From assembly GCF_007992835.1 (NCBI RefSeq), contig NZ_BKBA01000003.1, positions 496,001-560,000 on the forward strand: a stretch of 64,000 nucleotides of DNA. The letters are read 5' to 3'. The DNA comes from Knoellia locipacati. Lineage in GTDB: Bacteria; Actinomycetota; Actinomycetes; Actinomycetales; Dermatophilaceae. Of this stretch, positions 35,408 to 43,370 are shown in pieces; within the stretch, counting starts at the first letter, position 1; the number at the start of each line of letters is the position of its first letter. A program made the position numbers and the translations under genes. The notes under the pieces are model-generated. The model had not been told where the DNA came from, did no database searches, and saw nothing but the letters and a program-made list of their open reading frames with translations.

Positions 35408-36618
35408 GCAGCAGGCCCGCAGCCTCGTCGACCGGGCCGTCGAAGGCCCGGTCCTTCGTGTTCCTGTGCGTGGTCACCGCGGCCCTGCACGCGGCATACA
35501 GCGCGGTTCGCGTCCTCGTCTCCTACCGGGCCCTCGACCTCGGTGGTGACGCGGTCGCGATCGGCGTCATCACCGCGCTCTTCGCCCTGCTCCCCCTCTT
35601 CGTCGCGCTCCAGGTCGGACGGGCCGTGGACCGCGACCGCGCCGGCACCTTCCTGCAGGCCGGCCTCGTCCTCACCGCCCTCGCGGTCGGCGTCATCACC
35701 GTCAGCGGCAACCTCGTCTGGCTCGGGGTGGGCAACGTGCTGCTCGGCTTCGGGCAGATACTCGCCATGGTGGCGGCGCAGGGCTTCGTCCCCGTCCTCG
35801 CAGAGCCGAACTCGCTGGACCAGCGTTTCGCGGCGTGGACCCTGAGCGTCTCCGTCGGCCAGACCATCGGGCTCCCCGTGGCCGGGCTCGTGAGCGCCTG
35901 GGGCGGCGGCGCGCGTGACGCGGCCACCACCCGCGCGCTCGTCGCCCTCCTCGTCCTGCTCGTCCTCGCTGCGCCCCTGGCGTTCCTGCTGCGCAACCCC
36001 GCGACCACCGCCCGTGAGGGGGACGAGGGGCCGCAGTCCCTGGCGACGATGCTCGTCATCCCCGGCATGGGACCGGCGGTGCTCAGCAGCCTCGCGGTGC
36101 TCACGTCGATGGACCTCGTCGCGGCCTACCTGCCCGTCCTCGGGGAGGAGCACGGGTTCACGGTCCTGCTCGTGACGATCCTCATCGCGGTCCGCACCGG
36201 CTCGTCCGTGCTGTCGCGCGCCTTCCTGCCGCTGCTGCTCCGCCACGTCACCCGAGCGCGGCTGCTCGTCTCCGCGACCCTCTGCTCCGGCGTCCCGATG
36301 GCTCTGCTGCCCTTCACGTCGTCGCCCGTCGTCATGGGCGCGATGCTTGCGGTCGCCGGCTTCTTCTGGGGCATCGGGCAGCCGCTGACGATGAGCTGGG
36401 TCGTCGGGCTCGTGACCGATCGCAACCGCGCCTCCGCACTCGGGCTGCGCCTCACCGGCAACCGGATCGGCCAGTTCATCGTGCCGCTCGGTGCGAGCGC
36501 GGCGGCCGGTGCCGCCGGCGTGGGCTCGGTCTTCCTCGCCAACGGCGCCCTGCTCCTCGGGTCGGCGTTCGTCACCTGGTCGTCCCTGCGGTCACGCCTG
36601 TCGAGCCCCTCGGACTAG
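35404..36618 (+). CDS. MFS transporter
   Basis: A 404-residue twelve-helix major facilitator protein. The loop after helix 2 has VGRAVDRDRAGTF in the position of motif A, and the second half contains IAVRTGSSVLSRAFLPLLL. GTG at 35404 overlaps the thiolase stop (GTGA), so it belongs to the catabolic unit and may import or export an acid related to the pathway. The longer frame to 34984 is a shadow of the thiolase. Substrate unknown. Confidence 0.85.
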   Translation: MSSRPAASSTGPSKARSFVFLCVVTAALHAAYSAVRVLVSYRALDLGGDAVAIGVITALFALLPLFVALQVGRAVDRDRAGTFLQAGLVLTALAVGVITVSGNLVWLGVGNVLLGFGQILAMVAAQGFVPVLAEPNSLDQRFAAWTLSVSVGQTIGLPVAGLVSAWGGGARDAATTRALVALLVLLVLAAPLAFLLRNPATTAREGDEGPQSLATMLVIPGMGPAVLSSLAVLTSMDLVAAYLPVLGEEHGFTVLLVTILIAVRTGSSVLSRAFLPLLLRHVTRARLLVSATLCSGVPMALLPFTSSPVVMGAMLAVAGFFWGIGQPLTMSWVVGLVTDRNRASALGLRLTGNRIGQFIVPLGASAAAGAAGVGSVFLANGALLLGSAFVTWSSLRSRLSSPSD

Positions 36619-36692
36619 GCGCGGCACCCGGCACCGTATGCCGTCCACGCTCCCCCGGTATCGTCTGCGCACGTGCGGGGCTTCCCCGCTCG

Positions 36693-36768
36693 GGGCCTCT
36701 AGCTCAACGGTTAGAGCTGCGGACTTTTAATCCGTAGGTTGTGGGTTCGAATCCCACGGGGCCCACCA
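36693..36768 (+). tRNA. tRNA-Lys (UUU)
   Basis: Folds as a 76-nt tRNA with encoded CCA. Acceptor GGGCCTC (36693-36699) pairs with GGGGCCC (36758-36764); the D stem is GCTC/GAGC; the anticodon arm is GCGGACTTTTAATCCGT with anticodon TTT; the T arm is GTGGGTTCGAATCCCAC. A TATCGT -10-like box lies at 36659-36664. Confidence 0.95.
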
Positions 36769-36870
36769 GTGCGACCACCTCGGCAGTGCTTGGATGGGGC
36801 ATGGCAACCGGCCTCTCCCGCCGCCCTCTCCGAAGGCGCGCGCAACCCCGCCCGGGGACGTGACGGCGCC

Positions 36871-37755
36871 GTGGCGAGACTCTCGTGGCAGCCGCTGCAC
36901 GACGACGACCTGCCCGCGCTGACCGACCTGGCCCTGTGCTGCCTCGAGCGCGATGGTGGCCTGCCGTTGCTCGCCACCGAGCCGATGCTGCGCCAGCTCT
37001 TCCTCGCCGGCCAGTCGATCGGCGGGCGCGACGAGACGGGCGAGCTCATCACGGCTGCGGGTGTGTTCCTCGACCGCTCCGGTCGACGGTCCGCGAGCGC
37101 CCTCATCCATCCGTCGACCCGGTCGCAGGGCATCGCCGAGGAGCTCATCAAGTGGTGCCGGGAGCACTCGCGCGGCTCTCGGCTCAGGATCGTCGCGGAG
37201 ACGACGTCCCCCGAGTCCGAACGCTTCTTCGCCGACAACGGACTGAGCCGCACCTTCGCCGAGCACGTCATGCGCCACCCGCTCCAGGAGATCCCCCGGG
37301 TGCCGCGGCCCAAGGGTGTGCAGACCTACCCGTGGACCGAGGACACCCAGCGGCTGTTCCACACGGCATACCGGCGGTCCTTCGCCACACGTCCGGGATT
37401 CCCCGACACCCCTGAGGCTGCGTGGGTCAGCAGCACGGCCGAGGACGACGGCTTCCGCCCCGACCAGTCACGGGTCGCCGTCGACCGCCTCGGCCACGTG
37501 GCCGGCTTCGTGACGATCAGCGACAACTGGGTCGACCAGGTGGGTGTCGTCCCGCGGTGGCGGGGTCACGGCCTGGGCGCCCACCTCGTCGCCAGGTCCC
37601 TGCGCGTCATGGCCCGCAGCGGGTGGTCGGAGGGGTGGCTCGCCGTCAACGTCGACAACCCGGCCCACGACCTCTACCTCAGGCTCGGCTACCGCGACGC
37701 CGGCATGCGGGCCCGCTACGAGGACATCGACCACCGGCTCGACCGGTCGCCGTGA
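36871..37755 (+). CDS. Tandem GNAT-fold N-acetyltransferase
   Basis: A 294-residue protein with two GNAT domains. The first (residues 5-140) shows ALIHPSTRSQGIAEELIKWC; the second has VDQVGVVPRWRGHGLGAHLV, the acetyl-CoA pyrophosphate loop, followed by LAVNVDNPAHDLYLRLGYRD. Mycothiol synthase has the same architecture, but key MshD text is not evident, so I leave the substrate open. GTG at 36871 is the first sensible start; a longer frame begins inside the tRNA. No clear ribosome site precedes it. Confidence 0.75.
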   Translation: MARLSWQPLHDDDLPALTDLALCCLERDGGLPLLATEPMLRQLFLAGQSIGGRDETGELITAAGVFLDRSGRRSASALIHPSTRSQGIAEELIKWCREHSRGSRLRIVAETTSPESERFFADNGLSRTFAEHVMRHPLQEIPRVPRPKGVQTYPWTEDTQRLFHTAYRRSFATRPGFPDTPEAAWVSSTAEDDGFRPDQSRVAVDRLGHVAGFVTISDNWVDQVGVVPRWRGHGLGAHLVARSLRVMARSGWSEGWLAVNVDNPAHDLYLRLGYRDAGMRARYEDIDHRLDRSP

Positions 37756-37820
37756 CCTGCGCCGCGGCCTCCCCGGGTTTCACCTCGATCGCGCACGAGG
37801 TGCAGGGCCGCGCCCCGGCC

Positions 37821-37826
37821 TAGCAT
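37821..37826 (+). promoter_or_regulatory. -10 box (TAGCAT) for a leaderless small gene
   Basis: TAGCAT ends 6 nt before the ATG at 37833 and no Shine-Dalgarno sequence is present. Confidence 0.45.
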
Positions 37827-37832
37827 CGGGAC

Positions 37833-38267
37833 ATGAGGTCCCTCGACGACGCCCACTCCCGCCCCGAAGGCGCCAGCGACGCGACCGTCGAGGCCGTCGG
37901 CAAGCTGTCCGAGGCCTTCGAGGTCATCGAGGAGGCGCGCGGCTCGCTCTATGCCTTCCACCGCAACCTCGGCCGGGCCGACCTCACCCTCGGCGAGGCC
38001 GTCGACAAGCTGCGCGAGGCCGGCCACCCCGATCTCGCCGACGAGATCGAGACCGACCTCGTCGGGCGCAACGTCCTCGCCGGACGATGGACCTTCCAGA
38101 TCGTCGAGGAGTTCGACGACGGCTACTACTCGGCCTTCCGCGAGCACGACCAGCGGGTGCGCGATGCGCTCATGGATGGTCGACGACACGTCTTCGAGGC
38201 GGAGATGAAGCAGGAGCGCCGCACCCACGGGCGACCCGGCCACGAGGCCACCCCCGACGACGTCTGA
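37833..38267 (+). CDS. Conserved actinobacterial protein of unknown function
   Basis: A 144-residue soluble, acidic, mostly helical protein. Residues 20-80 are rich in Glu, Ala and Leu with LYAFHRNLGRADLTLGEAV, and the centre has WTFQIVEEFDDGYYSAFRE; the C-terminus is a charged tail. There is no signal or membrane segment. Codon use matches its neighbours, and a leaderless promoter precedes it. I do not assign a function. Confidence 0.75.
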   Translation: MRSLDDAHSRPEGASDATVEAVGKLSEAFEVIEEARGSLYAFHRNLGRADLTLGEAVDKLREAGHPDLADEIETDLVGRNVLAGRWTFQIVEEFDDGYYSAFREHDQRVRDALMDGRRHVFEAEMKQERRTHGRPGHEATPDDV

Positions 38268-38290
38268 CCTGACGCGGGCGGTCCACCGCC

Positions 38291-39091
38291 TCAGAAGGGC
38301 AGCGGCAGCCCTCCGGCACGTCCCAAGGACATCAGGAGCGTGAGGACGATCCCGATGACGAGCGAGGTGAGGAACCCGCGCTGCCCACTGAGCCGATCCG
38401 CCATCGGCGGGTCCGGACGACGACGCAGACCGATGAGCTCGACGACGGCGTAGGCGACGAAGCCGAGTCCGAGGGGCAGGCCGAACGTCCAGAACCAGAA
38501 CCACCGGTTCCCGGCACGCGGGGGCGGTCCGGCGAGGAGCATCACGAGGACCGCGACCGCACCAAGGGCGACGGCCCCACGCAGCCACCCTCCCTCGGAG
38601 AACTCGTAGGGCCTCATCGGCACCTTGGCCACCCGCAGCTGTCCCACGAGGGCCGTGGACACCTCAGTCGCCGCCTCCTGGTAGTCGCCCGTGGCATCGG
38701 AGACGCCCGACTCGGAGGCCACGCGCCACCCCTGAGCACCCCAGGTGCGCCAGACGAGGATGCCGCCGAGCGGGTCGCCCTCCGGCGGCAGGTAGACACC
38801 GTCGGAGGCCTCGTCGAGGTCGCCGCGCACCGTCGACATCGGGGCCTGAGTGAAGCCGAGCACTCCATCCTCGAGGCGCTCCGCGGCATACCACTGCTGG
38901 ACCGACCCCTGCTGAAGGTCGGTCTGCAGCTGCTCGAACGACGACTCGCGCAGGCCGGTCGACCACGACATGACGAGCAGCCCGACGACGACCACGACGA
39001 CCGCACCGCCGAACGCGACGACGAGCCGCTCGCGCCACGCCGCCAGGGGTCGCGCATCGACGGTCGCGACCTCCCCCACCTCGGAGCTCAT
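38291..39091 (-). CDS. Membrane protein of unknown function
   Basis: A 266-residue protein with one N-terminal transmembrane helix (Val-rich, residues 20-42), a predicted extracytoplasmic domain (about 45-165, including QQGSVQQWYAAERLEDGV), and three to four C-terminal helices with the positively charged LIGLRRRPDPPMADRL between them. The ATG at 39091 is preferred to one at 39112 because the intervening sequence has no conserved look. It follows the zinc-ribbon gene in the same direction after a hairpin. No family recognised. Confidence 0.7.
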   Translation of the reverse strand: MSSEVGEVATVDARPLAAWRERLVVAFGGAVVVVVVGLLVMSWSTGLRESSFEQLQTDLQQGSVQQWYAAERLEDGVLGFTQAPMSTVRGDLDEASDGVYLPPEGDPLGGILVWRTWGAQGWRVASESGVSDATGDYQEAATEVSTALVGQLRVAKVPMRPYEFSEGGWLRGAVALGAVAVLVMLLAGPPPRAGNRWFWFWTFGLPLGLGFVAYAVVELIGLRRRPDPPMADRLSGQRGFLTSLVIGIVLTLLMSLGRAGGLPLPF

Positions 39092-39113
39092 GGGCGAAGC
39101 GTGGCACGACAAA

Positions 39114-39140
39114 CCCCCGCTGACCAGATGTCAACGGGGG
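39114..39140 (-). terminator. Hairpin after the zinc-ribbon gene
   Basis: CCCCCGCTGAC (39114-39124) pairs with GTCAACGGGGG (39130-39140) with one mismatch; on the minus strand it is followed by TTTGT. A second hairpin, CTGCGAG/CTCGCAG (39142-39172), lies directly before it. Confidence 0.6.
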
Positions 39141-39173
39141 CCTGCGAGTCGGTGGCGCCGAGCGCCTCGCAGA

Positions 39174-39533
39174 TCAGTCGAAGAGCTCGCTCAGGAAGGA
39201 CTTCTTGCGGCGGTGTCCGGGCTGCCCGTAGTAGCCCTTGCCCGGCGAGGACGAGTAGCGCGGGGCCTGGCCGTAGTGCTGGGCCGCGGGCTGCCGATAG
39301 GGATCCTGCCCGTATGCCGGCTGCTGCGGTGCCGCTGCCGGCTGCGCCTGCTGCGGCGGTGCGGCCTGTGGGGCCGGCGGCTGGTAGTACGCCGTCTCGG
39401 CGTTGACGAGGGCCTCGAGCTCCCCGCGGTCGAGGAAGAGCCCGCCGCAACCGGTGCACTGGTCGACGTGGACCTGGTTGCGCTCGTAGCTGCGCATCTC
39501 CGAGCCGCACTTGGGACAGGTGAGGGTGCTCAT
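39174..39533 (-). CDS. TFIIB-type zinc-ribbon protein
   Basis: A 119-residue protein. Residues 1-45 form a zinc ribbon (CPKCGSEM then DQCTGCGGLFLDRGEL) of the zf-TFIIB family, with all four zinc cysteines present. A central low-complexity segment of Pro, Gln, Ala and Tyr (residues 48-95) is followed by a basic C-terminus KSFLSELFD. Such proteins are common and uncharacterised. It probably forms a unit with the downstream membrane protein unless the hairpins stop transcription. Confidence 0.82.
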   Translation of the reverse strand: MSTLTCPKCGSEMRSYERNQVHVDQCTGCGGLFLDRGELEALVNAETAYYQPPAPQAAPPQQAQPAAAPQQPAYGQDPYRQPAAQHYGQAPRYSSSPGKGYYGQPGHRRKKSFLSELFD

Positions 39534-39588
39534 GCCTGCCCCAACGAACGACCCACCGGGATCGTCCCGGCCTATGCGGACGAGTTCA

Positions 39589-40314
39589 TCATCGGGCGGC
39601 GTCGAGGACGACGGGGAGCAGGAAGAGCATGCCCAGCGACCACGTGAGGTGGGTGACGATCGGCCCGAGGATCCCCCCGGTCACGCGCCGCTGGAGGCCG
39701 ACCACGGCACCGACGAGGGCGGCCGCGAGGACGAGGAGGGGGATGCCCGAGCCCGCACACACGAGGGCGTAGACGATCGTCGTCACGAGGACCGCGTGCT
39801 TGCGGCCGACGGCCGCGAAGAGCGATCCCCGGTAGAAGAGCTCCTCGGCGACCCCGTTGATCGCCGTGATGACCGCGACGACCGCGAGCGAGCCGAACCG
39901 GGCGTGGTCGAGCAGCCGGTCGACCGGCTCGCGCAGCACCGGGATCCGCGCGACGGCCACGGCGCCGACGAGGAAGAGCCCGAGCAGCATCGCGCCGAGG
40001 ACGAGCGACTGGACCACCGACCGGCTTGGCCGGTCACCGGCCCGCGTGTGCGCCCAGCCCAGGTGCAGCGGCCCGGACATCAGCGCGCCGAAGGCCCACA
40101 CGGCCGCGAGCGCGAGGGTCGCCGGGTAGAAGAGGTTGTTGCCCGGCTCGATGCGCAGCGCCCACGCGTTGACCGCCAGACCGACGACGAGGGTGACGGC
40201 GGCGACGATGCGCCGGCGGCGGAAGGCCGCGTCGCTCTCGGTGTGGTCGCGTGGCACCGGCTCCACGAGGGCAGCGTTGAGGAATCTCCGCAGTTCAACG
40301 ACCGGATTCGCCAT
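39589..40314 (-). CDS. CPBP-family intramembrane protease-like protein
   Basis: A 241-residue membrane protein with the CPBP (Abi/CAAX-processing) signature: the glutamate pair and arginine in GVAEELFYRGSLF (EExxxR) near residue 155, and a final THLTW motif near residue 220 whose His is part of the active site. The N-terminal 40 residues are polar. Family members cleave prenylated or membrane peptides or act in immunity to bacteriocins; the role here is unknown. It starts back to back with the epimerase-like gene at 40328. Confidence 0.82.
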   Translation of the reverse strand: MANPVVELRRFLNAALVEPVPRDHTESDAAFRRRRIVAAVTLVVGLAVNAWALRIEPGNNLFYPATLALAAVWAFGALMSGPLHLGWAHTRAGDRPSRSVVQSLVLGAMLLGLFLVGAVAVARIPVLREPVDRLLDHARFGSLAVVAVITAINGVAEELFYRGSLFAAVGRKHAVLVTTIVYALVCAGSGIPLLVLAAALVGAVVGLQRRVTGGILGPIVTHLTWSLGMLFLLPVVLDAAR

Positions 40315-40327
40315 GACGGGTGAGACG

Positions 40328-41332
40328 ATGCCACAGATGACTACCCACCAGCAGCCCCATGTCCTCGTGACGGGCGCGACCGGCTACATCGGGTCCCGTC
40401 TCGTACCCGTGCTCCTCGAGGCCGGGCTGCGGGTGCGCGTGCTCACGCGGTCGGCGGACCGGCTCCGCGCCCGCAAATGGGCCGACGACGTCGAGGTGGT
40501 CGAGGGTGACGCCACGTCGCGCCAGGACCTCGAGACGGCGCTCGAGGGCATCGACGTCGCCTACTACCTCCTGCACTCGATGGACGGCAAGGACGACTTC
40601 GAGGAGCGCGACCGCGAGCTGGCGCGCACCTTCGGGCTCGCCGCCCAGGGCGCCGGCGTCGGCCGCATCGTCTACCTGTCGGGCCTGCACCCGAGCTCGG
40701 GCCACCTGTCGGCGCACCTCGCGTCGCGCGTCGAGGTGGGCGACCTCCTCATGGCCTCCGGCGTCCCCACGGTCGTCCTCCAGGCCGCGATCATCCTCGG
40801 CTCCGGCTCCGCGTCCTTCGAGATGCTGCGCCACCTCACCAAGAAGCTGCCGGTCATGGTGACGCCGAAGTGGGTCAACAACCGGATCCAGCCGATCGCC
40901 ATCGCCGACGTCCTGCACTACCTCGTCGGTGCCGCGACCCTCGAGGGTGAGGTCAACCGGACCTTCGACATCGGCGGCCCCGAGGTCCTGACCTACCGCG
41001 AGATGATCCAGCGCTACGCCGCCGTGGCCGGGCTGCGGGCCCGCACCATCCGGACGGTCCCGGTGCTCACTCCCGGGCTCGCGAGCCACTGGGTGGGCTT
41101 CGTGACTCCCGTCCCGTCGGGCATCGCCAAGCCGTTGGTGGGCAGCCTCATCCACGAGGTCGTCTGCCAGGAGCACGACATCGACGACGCGGTCGGCGAC
41201 CCCGAAGGTGGCAAGACCGCCTTCGACGACGCCGTCCGCGCGGCTCTCGGTGGGACCGCCAAGGACCGCCCCGAGCCGGGCACGGTGGACCCGGCCCGGC
41301 TCACGGCGGCCGACCCGGACTGGGCCGGCTGA
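40328..41332 (+). CDS. NAD(P)-binding epimerase/reductase-like protein (NmrA/atypical SDR)
   Basis: A 334-residue protein with an N-terminal Rossmann fold (HVLVTGATGYIGSRLVPVL, residues 10-28) followed by DVEVVEGDATSRQDLETAL and IVYLSGLHP as in atypical short-chain dehydrogenases of the NAD-dependent epimerase/NmrA type. The catalytic Tyr-x-x-x-Lys is not obvious, so it may be a sensor or reductase. Starts at 40313, 40328 and 40337 are possible; 40328 has GGGTGAG six bases upstream. It converges on the CFA-synthase-like gene. Confidence 0.78.
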   Translation: MPQMTTHQQPHVLVTGATGYIGSRLVPVLLEAGLRVRVLTRSADRLRARKWADDVEVVEGDATSRQDLETALEGIDVAYYLLHSMDGKDDFEERDRELARTFGLAAQGAGVGRIVYLSGLHPSSGHLSAHLASRVEVGDLLMASGVPTVVLQAAIILGSGSASFEMLRHLTKKLPVMVTPKWVNNRIQPIAIADVLHYLVGAATLEGEVNRTFDIGGPEVLTYREMIQRYAAVAGLRARTIRTVPVLTPGLASHWVGFVTPVPSGIAKPLVGSLIHEVVCQEHDIDDAVGDPEGGKTAFDDAVRAALGGTAKDRPEPGTVDPARLTAADPDWAG

Positions 41333-41358
41333 GCGACCGGTCGCCCAGCGGCCGTGGC

Positions 41359-42594
41359 TCAGTCGCGACGCATCGTCACCTGGGCGACGTCGAGGTAGCC
41401 CGAGGCGAACCCGGCCTCGCAGTAGGCGAGGTAGAACTCCCACATCCGCTTGAACGTCTCGTCGAAGCTGCCGCCTTCGATCCGCGGCCACGCCTCGAGG
41501 AACGTCATCCGCCACCGGCGCAACGTCTCGGCGTAGTCGCCGCCGAACGCGAGCACGCCTCGCACCCGCAGGTCCGTATGCCGTCCGGTCACCTCCGAGA
41601 TCGCGTCGAGCGACGGGATGAGGCCACCGGGGAAGATGTACTTCTGGATCCACCCGTAGCTGTTGCGGGTGGCGAGGTAGCGGTCGTGACCCATGAGGAT
41701 CGCCTGGACGACGGCGGTGCCGCCGGGTGCGAGCAGCGAGTCGATGGCCGAGAAGTAGGTCGGCCAGTACTCCTCCCCCACGGCCTCGATCATCTCGACC
41801 GAGACGACGGCGTCGAACTCGCCGGTCACCTCGCGGTAGTCCTGCAGCCGCACCTCGACGCGGTCGCTCAGCCCGGCGGCGGCGATCCGCTCGCGGGCCA
41901 GCGCCTGCTGCTCGCGCGACAGGGTGATGGACAGGACGTCGGCGCCACGGGCCGCTGCGCGCAGCGCCAGCTCGCCCCAGCCCGTGCCGATCTCGAGGAC
42001 CCGCGAGCCGGAGGCTACGCCGGCCGAGTCGAGGATGGCGTCGATCTTGCGGTGCTGCGCCTCGACGAGGTCCTGGTCGGCGAGCGGTCGCGAGTGGTCG
42101 AACAGCGCCGACGAGTACGACATCGTCGGGTCGAGGAACGCCGCGAACAGGTCGTTGGACAGGTCGTAGTGCGCCTCGATGTTGGCGCGGCTCCCGACGA
42201 GGGTGTTGCGGGTGCCGGCGGGCAGCGCACGGTCGACGATCCGTCGCAGCGACAGGAGGGGCTTGGGCAGCAGCCGACCCATCCGCGCGGCGAACGGCAG
42301 CAGGGCCTGCGCGAGGTCGGTGCCGTGGGCGGCGTGCCAGTCACCGGCCATGTAGGCCTCGCCGAGCCCGATCTTGGGGTGCTGCTCGACCCGCCGGAAC
42401 AGCGCGGCGGGACGGACGACCTCGAGGGTCGGGCCGTCCGCGGAGCCGCCGCCGACGGAGGAGCCGTCGGGGTAGCGCAGGCGGACCGGCACACCGGCGA
42501 CGATGCGGTGGATGAGGGCACGCGCGACGGCTCCCCGGGTGAACGGCGGGCGGGGGGTGGGGATCTCGAGGCGGGGCAGGGTCTCGGAGGTCAT
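41359..42594 (-). CDS. Cyclopropane-fatty-acid-synthase-like methyltransferase, copy 1
   Basis: A 411-residue SAM-dependent lipid methyltransferase. The N-terminal substrate domain runs to about residue 135; AHYDLSNDLFAAFLDPTMSY is the lipid/bicarbonate motif, VLEIGTGWGELALRAAARGA near residue 195 the SAM site, and VSVEMIEAVGEEYWP the catalytic Glu region. Such enzymes add a methylene or methyl group to unsaturated membrane fatty acids. It is the third gene of a leftward ATGA-overlapping set with DUF1365 and the FAD oxidoreductase. A paralogue is read in the opposite direction at 44.7 kb. Confidence 0.88.
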   Translation of the reverse strand: MTSETLPRLEIPTPRPPFTRGAVARALIHRIVAGVPVRLRYPDGSSVGGGSADGPTLEVVRPAALFRRVEQHPKIGLGEAYMAGDWHAAHGTDLAQALLPFAARMGRLLPKPLLSLRRIVDRALPAGTRNTLVGSRANIEAHYDLSNDLFAAFLDPTMSYSSALFDHSRPLADQDLVEAQHRKIDAILDSAGVASGSRVLEIGTGWGELALRAAARGADVLSITLSREQQALARERIAAAGLSDRVEVRLQDYREVTGEFDAVVSVEMIEAVGEEYWPTYFSAIDSLLAPGGTAVVQAILMGHDRYLATRNSYGWIQKYIFPGGLIPSLDAISEVTGRHTDLRVRGVLAFGGDYAETLRRWRMTFLEAWPRIEGGSFDETFKRMWEFYLAYCEAGFASGYLDVAQVTMRRD

Positions 42595-43370
42595 CGGACA
42601 CTCTCCTGGGAGTTGGCAGGGCGGGGCTGGACGGGGAGGCGGCGGGCCCAGAGGCGGATGCCGTGCATCCGGATGAGGGCGCTCACCCGCTGGGGCATGA
42701 GGGGGTGGCGGGCGACGGTCCGCACGACCGACGACGACGTCGCCGGGACGAGGGCGCCGTCGACGACGGCGGTGAGGACGAGCTCGCCCTCGCGGTGCAG
42801 GCGGATGCCGACCGACACCCGCTCGTCGTCGAGGTGGAAGCGGATCGAGTACTCGCCGGACGTGTCGTTGAACGGCGAGACGTAGAAGTCCTTGTCGACG
42901 CTGGCCGCGCCGCTGGGATCGGGGCGGACGGCATACGCGTGTCGTCCCCCGTAGGTGTTGTGCACCTCGACGACGACGCCGCGCAGCGAGCCGTCGGCGG
43001 TGAGGCACCAGTAGGCGGTCATCGGGTCGAAGACGTGCCCGAGCACGCGCGCGTGCGTCAGCGCGACGACCCGCGTCACGCCGTCAGCCGGTATGCCGTC
43101 CCGCTCGAGGCAGCGCAGGACGTTCGCCTTGAGCTCGGGCAGCGTCGCGGACCCGGCGAGGTGGTCCTCGGGCCGGAAGGTCGCGACCGGTCGCAGCCAG
43201 GCCGGCAGGCGCGGCGGGTCGTCGAGGTCGACGAGCCACTGGTAGTGCCGGTGGCTGAACGTGTGCCGCATCGGCGTGTGCCGGGTGTGGTGGACCTGCC
43301 CGACCACGAGGGCCGGGAGGGCGGGGAGGGTGATCGCCTGGTCGGCGACGCGGGGCCGGACCTCGGTCAT
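42591..43370 (-). CDS. DUF1365 family protein
   Basis: A 259-residue DUF1365 protein, recognised from the N-terminal VVGQVHHTRHTPMRHTFSHR, the LPELKANVLRCLERDG region and LTHARVLGHVFDPMTAYWCL near residue 115, followed by EVHNTYGGRHAYAV and DKDFYVSPFNDTSGEYSIRF. Function unknown, but the family is almost always next to CFA-synthase-like enzymes and an FAD oxidoreductase, as here, and is induced by light or singlet oxygen in several bacteria. Both ends overlap its neighbours by four bases. Confidence 0.9.
   Translation of the reverse strand: MTEVRPRVADQAITLPALPALVVGQVHHTRHTPMRHTFSHRHYQWLVDLDDPPRLPAWLRPVATFRPEDHLAGSATLPELKANVLRCLERDGIPADGVTRVVALTHARVLGHVFDPMTAYWCLTADGSLRGVVVEVHNTYGGRHAYAVRPDPSGAASVDKDFYVSPFNDTSGEYSIRFHLDDERVSVGIRLHREGELVLTAVVDGALVPATSSSVVRTVARHPLMPQRVSALIRMHGIRLWARRLPVQPRPANSQESVR

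Noticed and set aside
36871-37755. Mycothiol synthase MshD
   Set aside because: The tandem-GNAT layout fits but characteristic MshD sequence was not recognised; left as a generic acetyltransferase.
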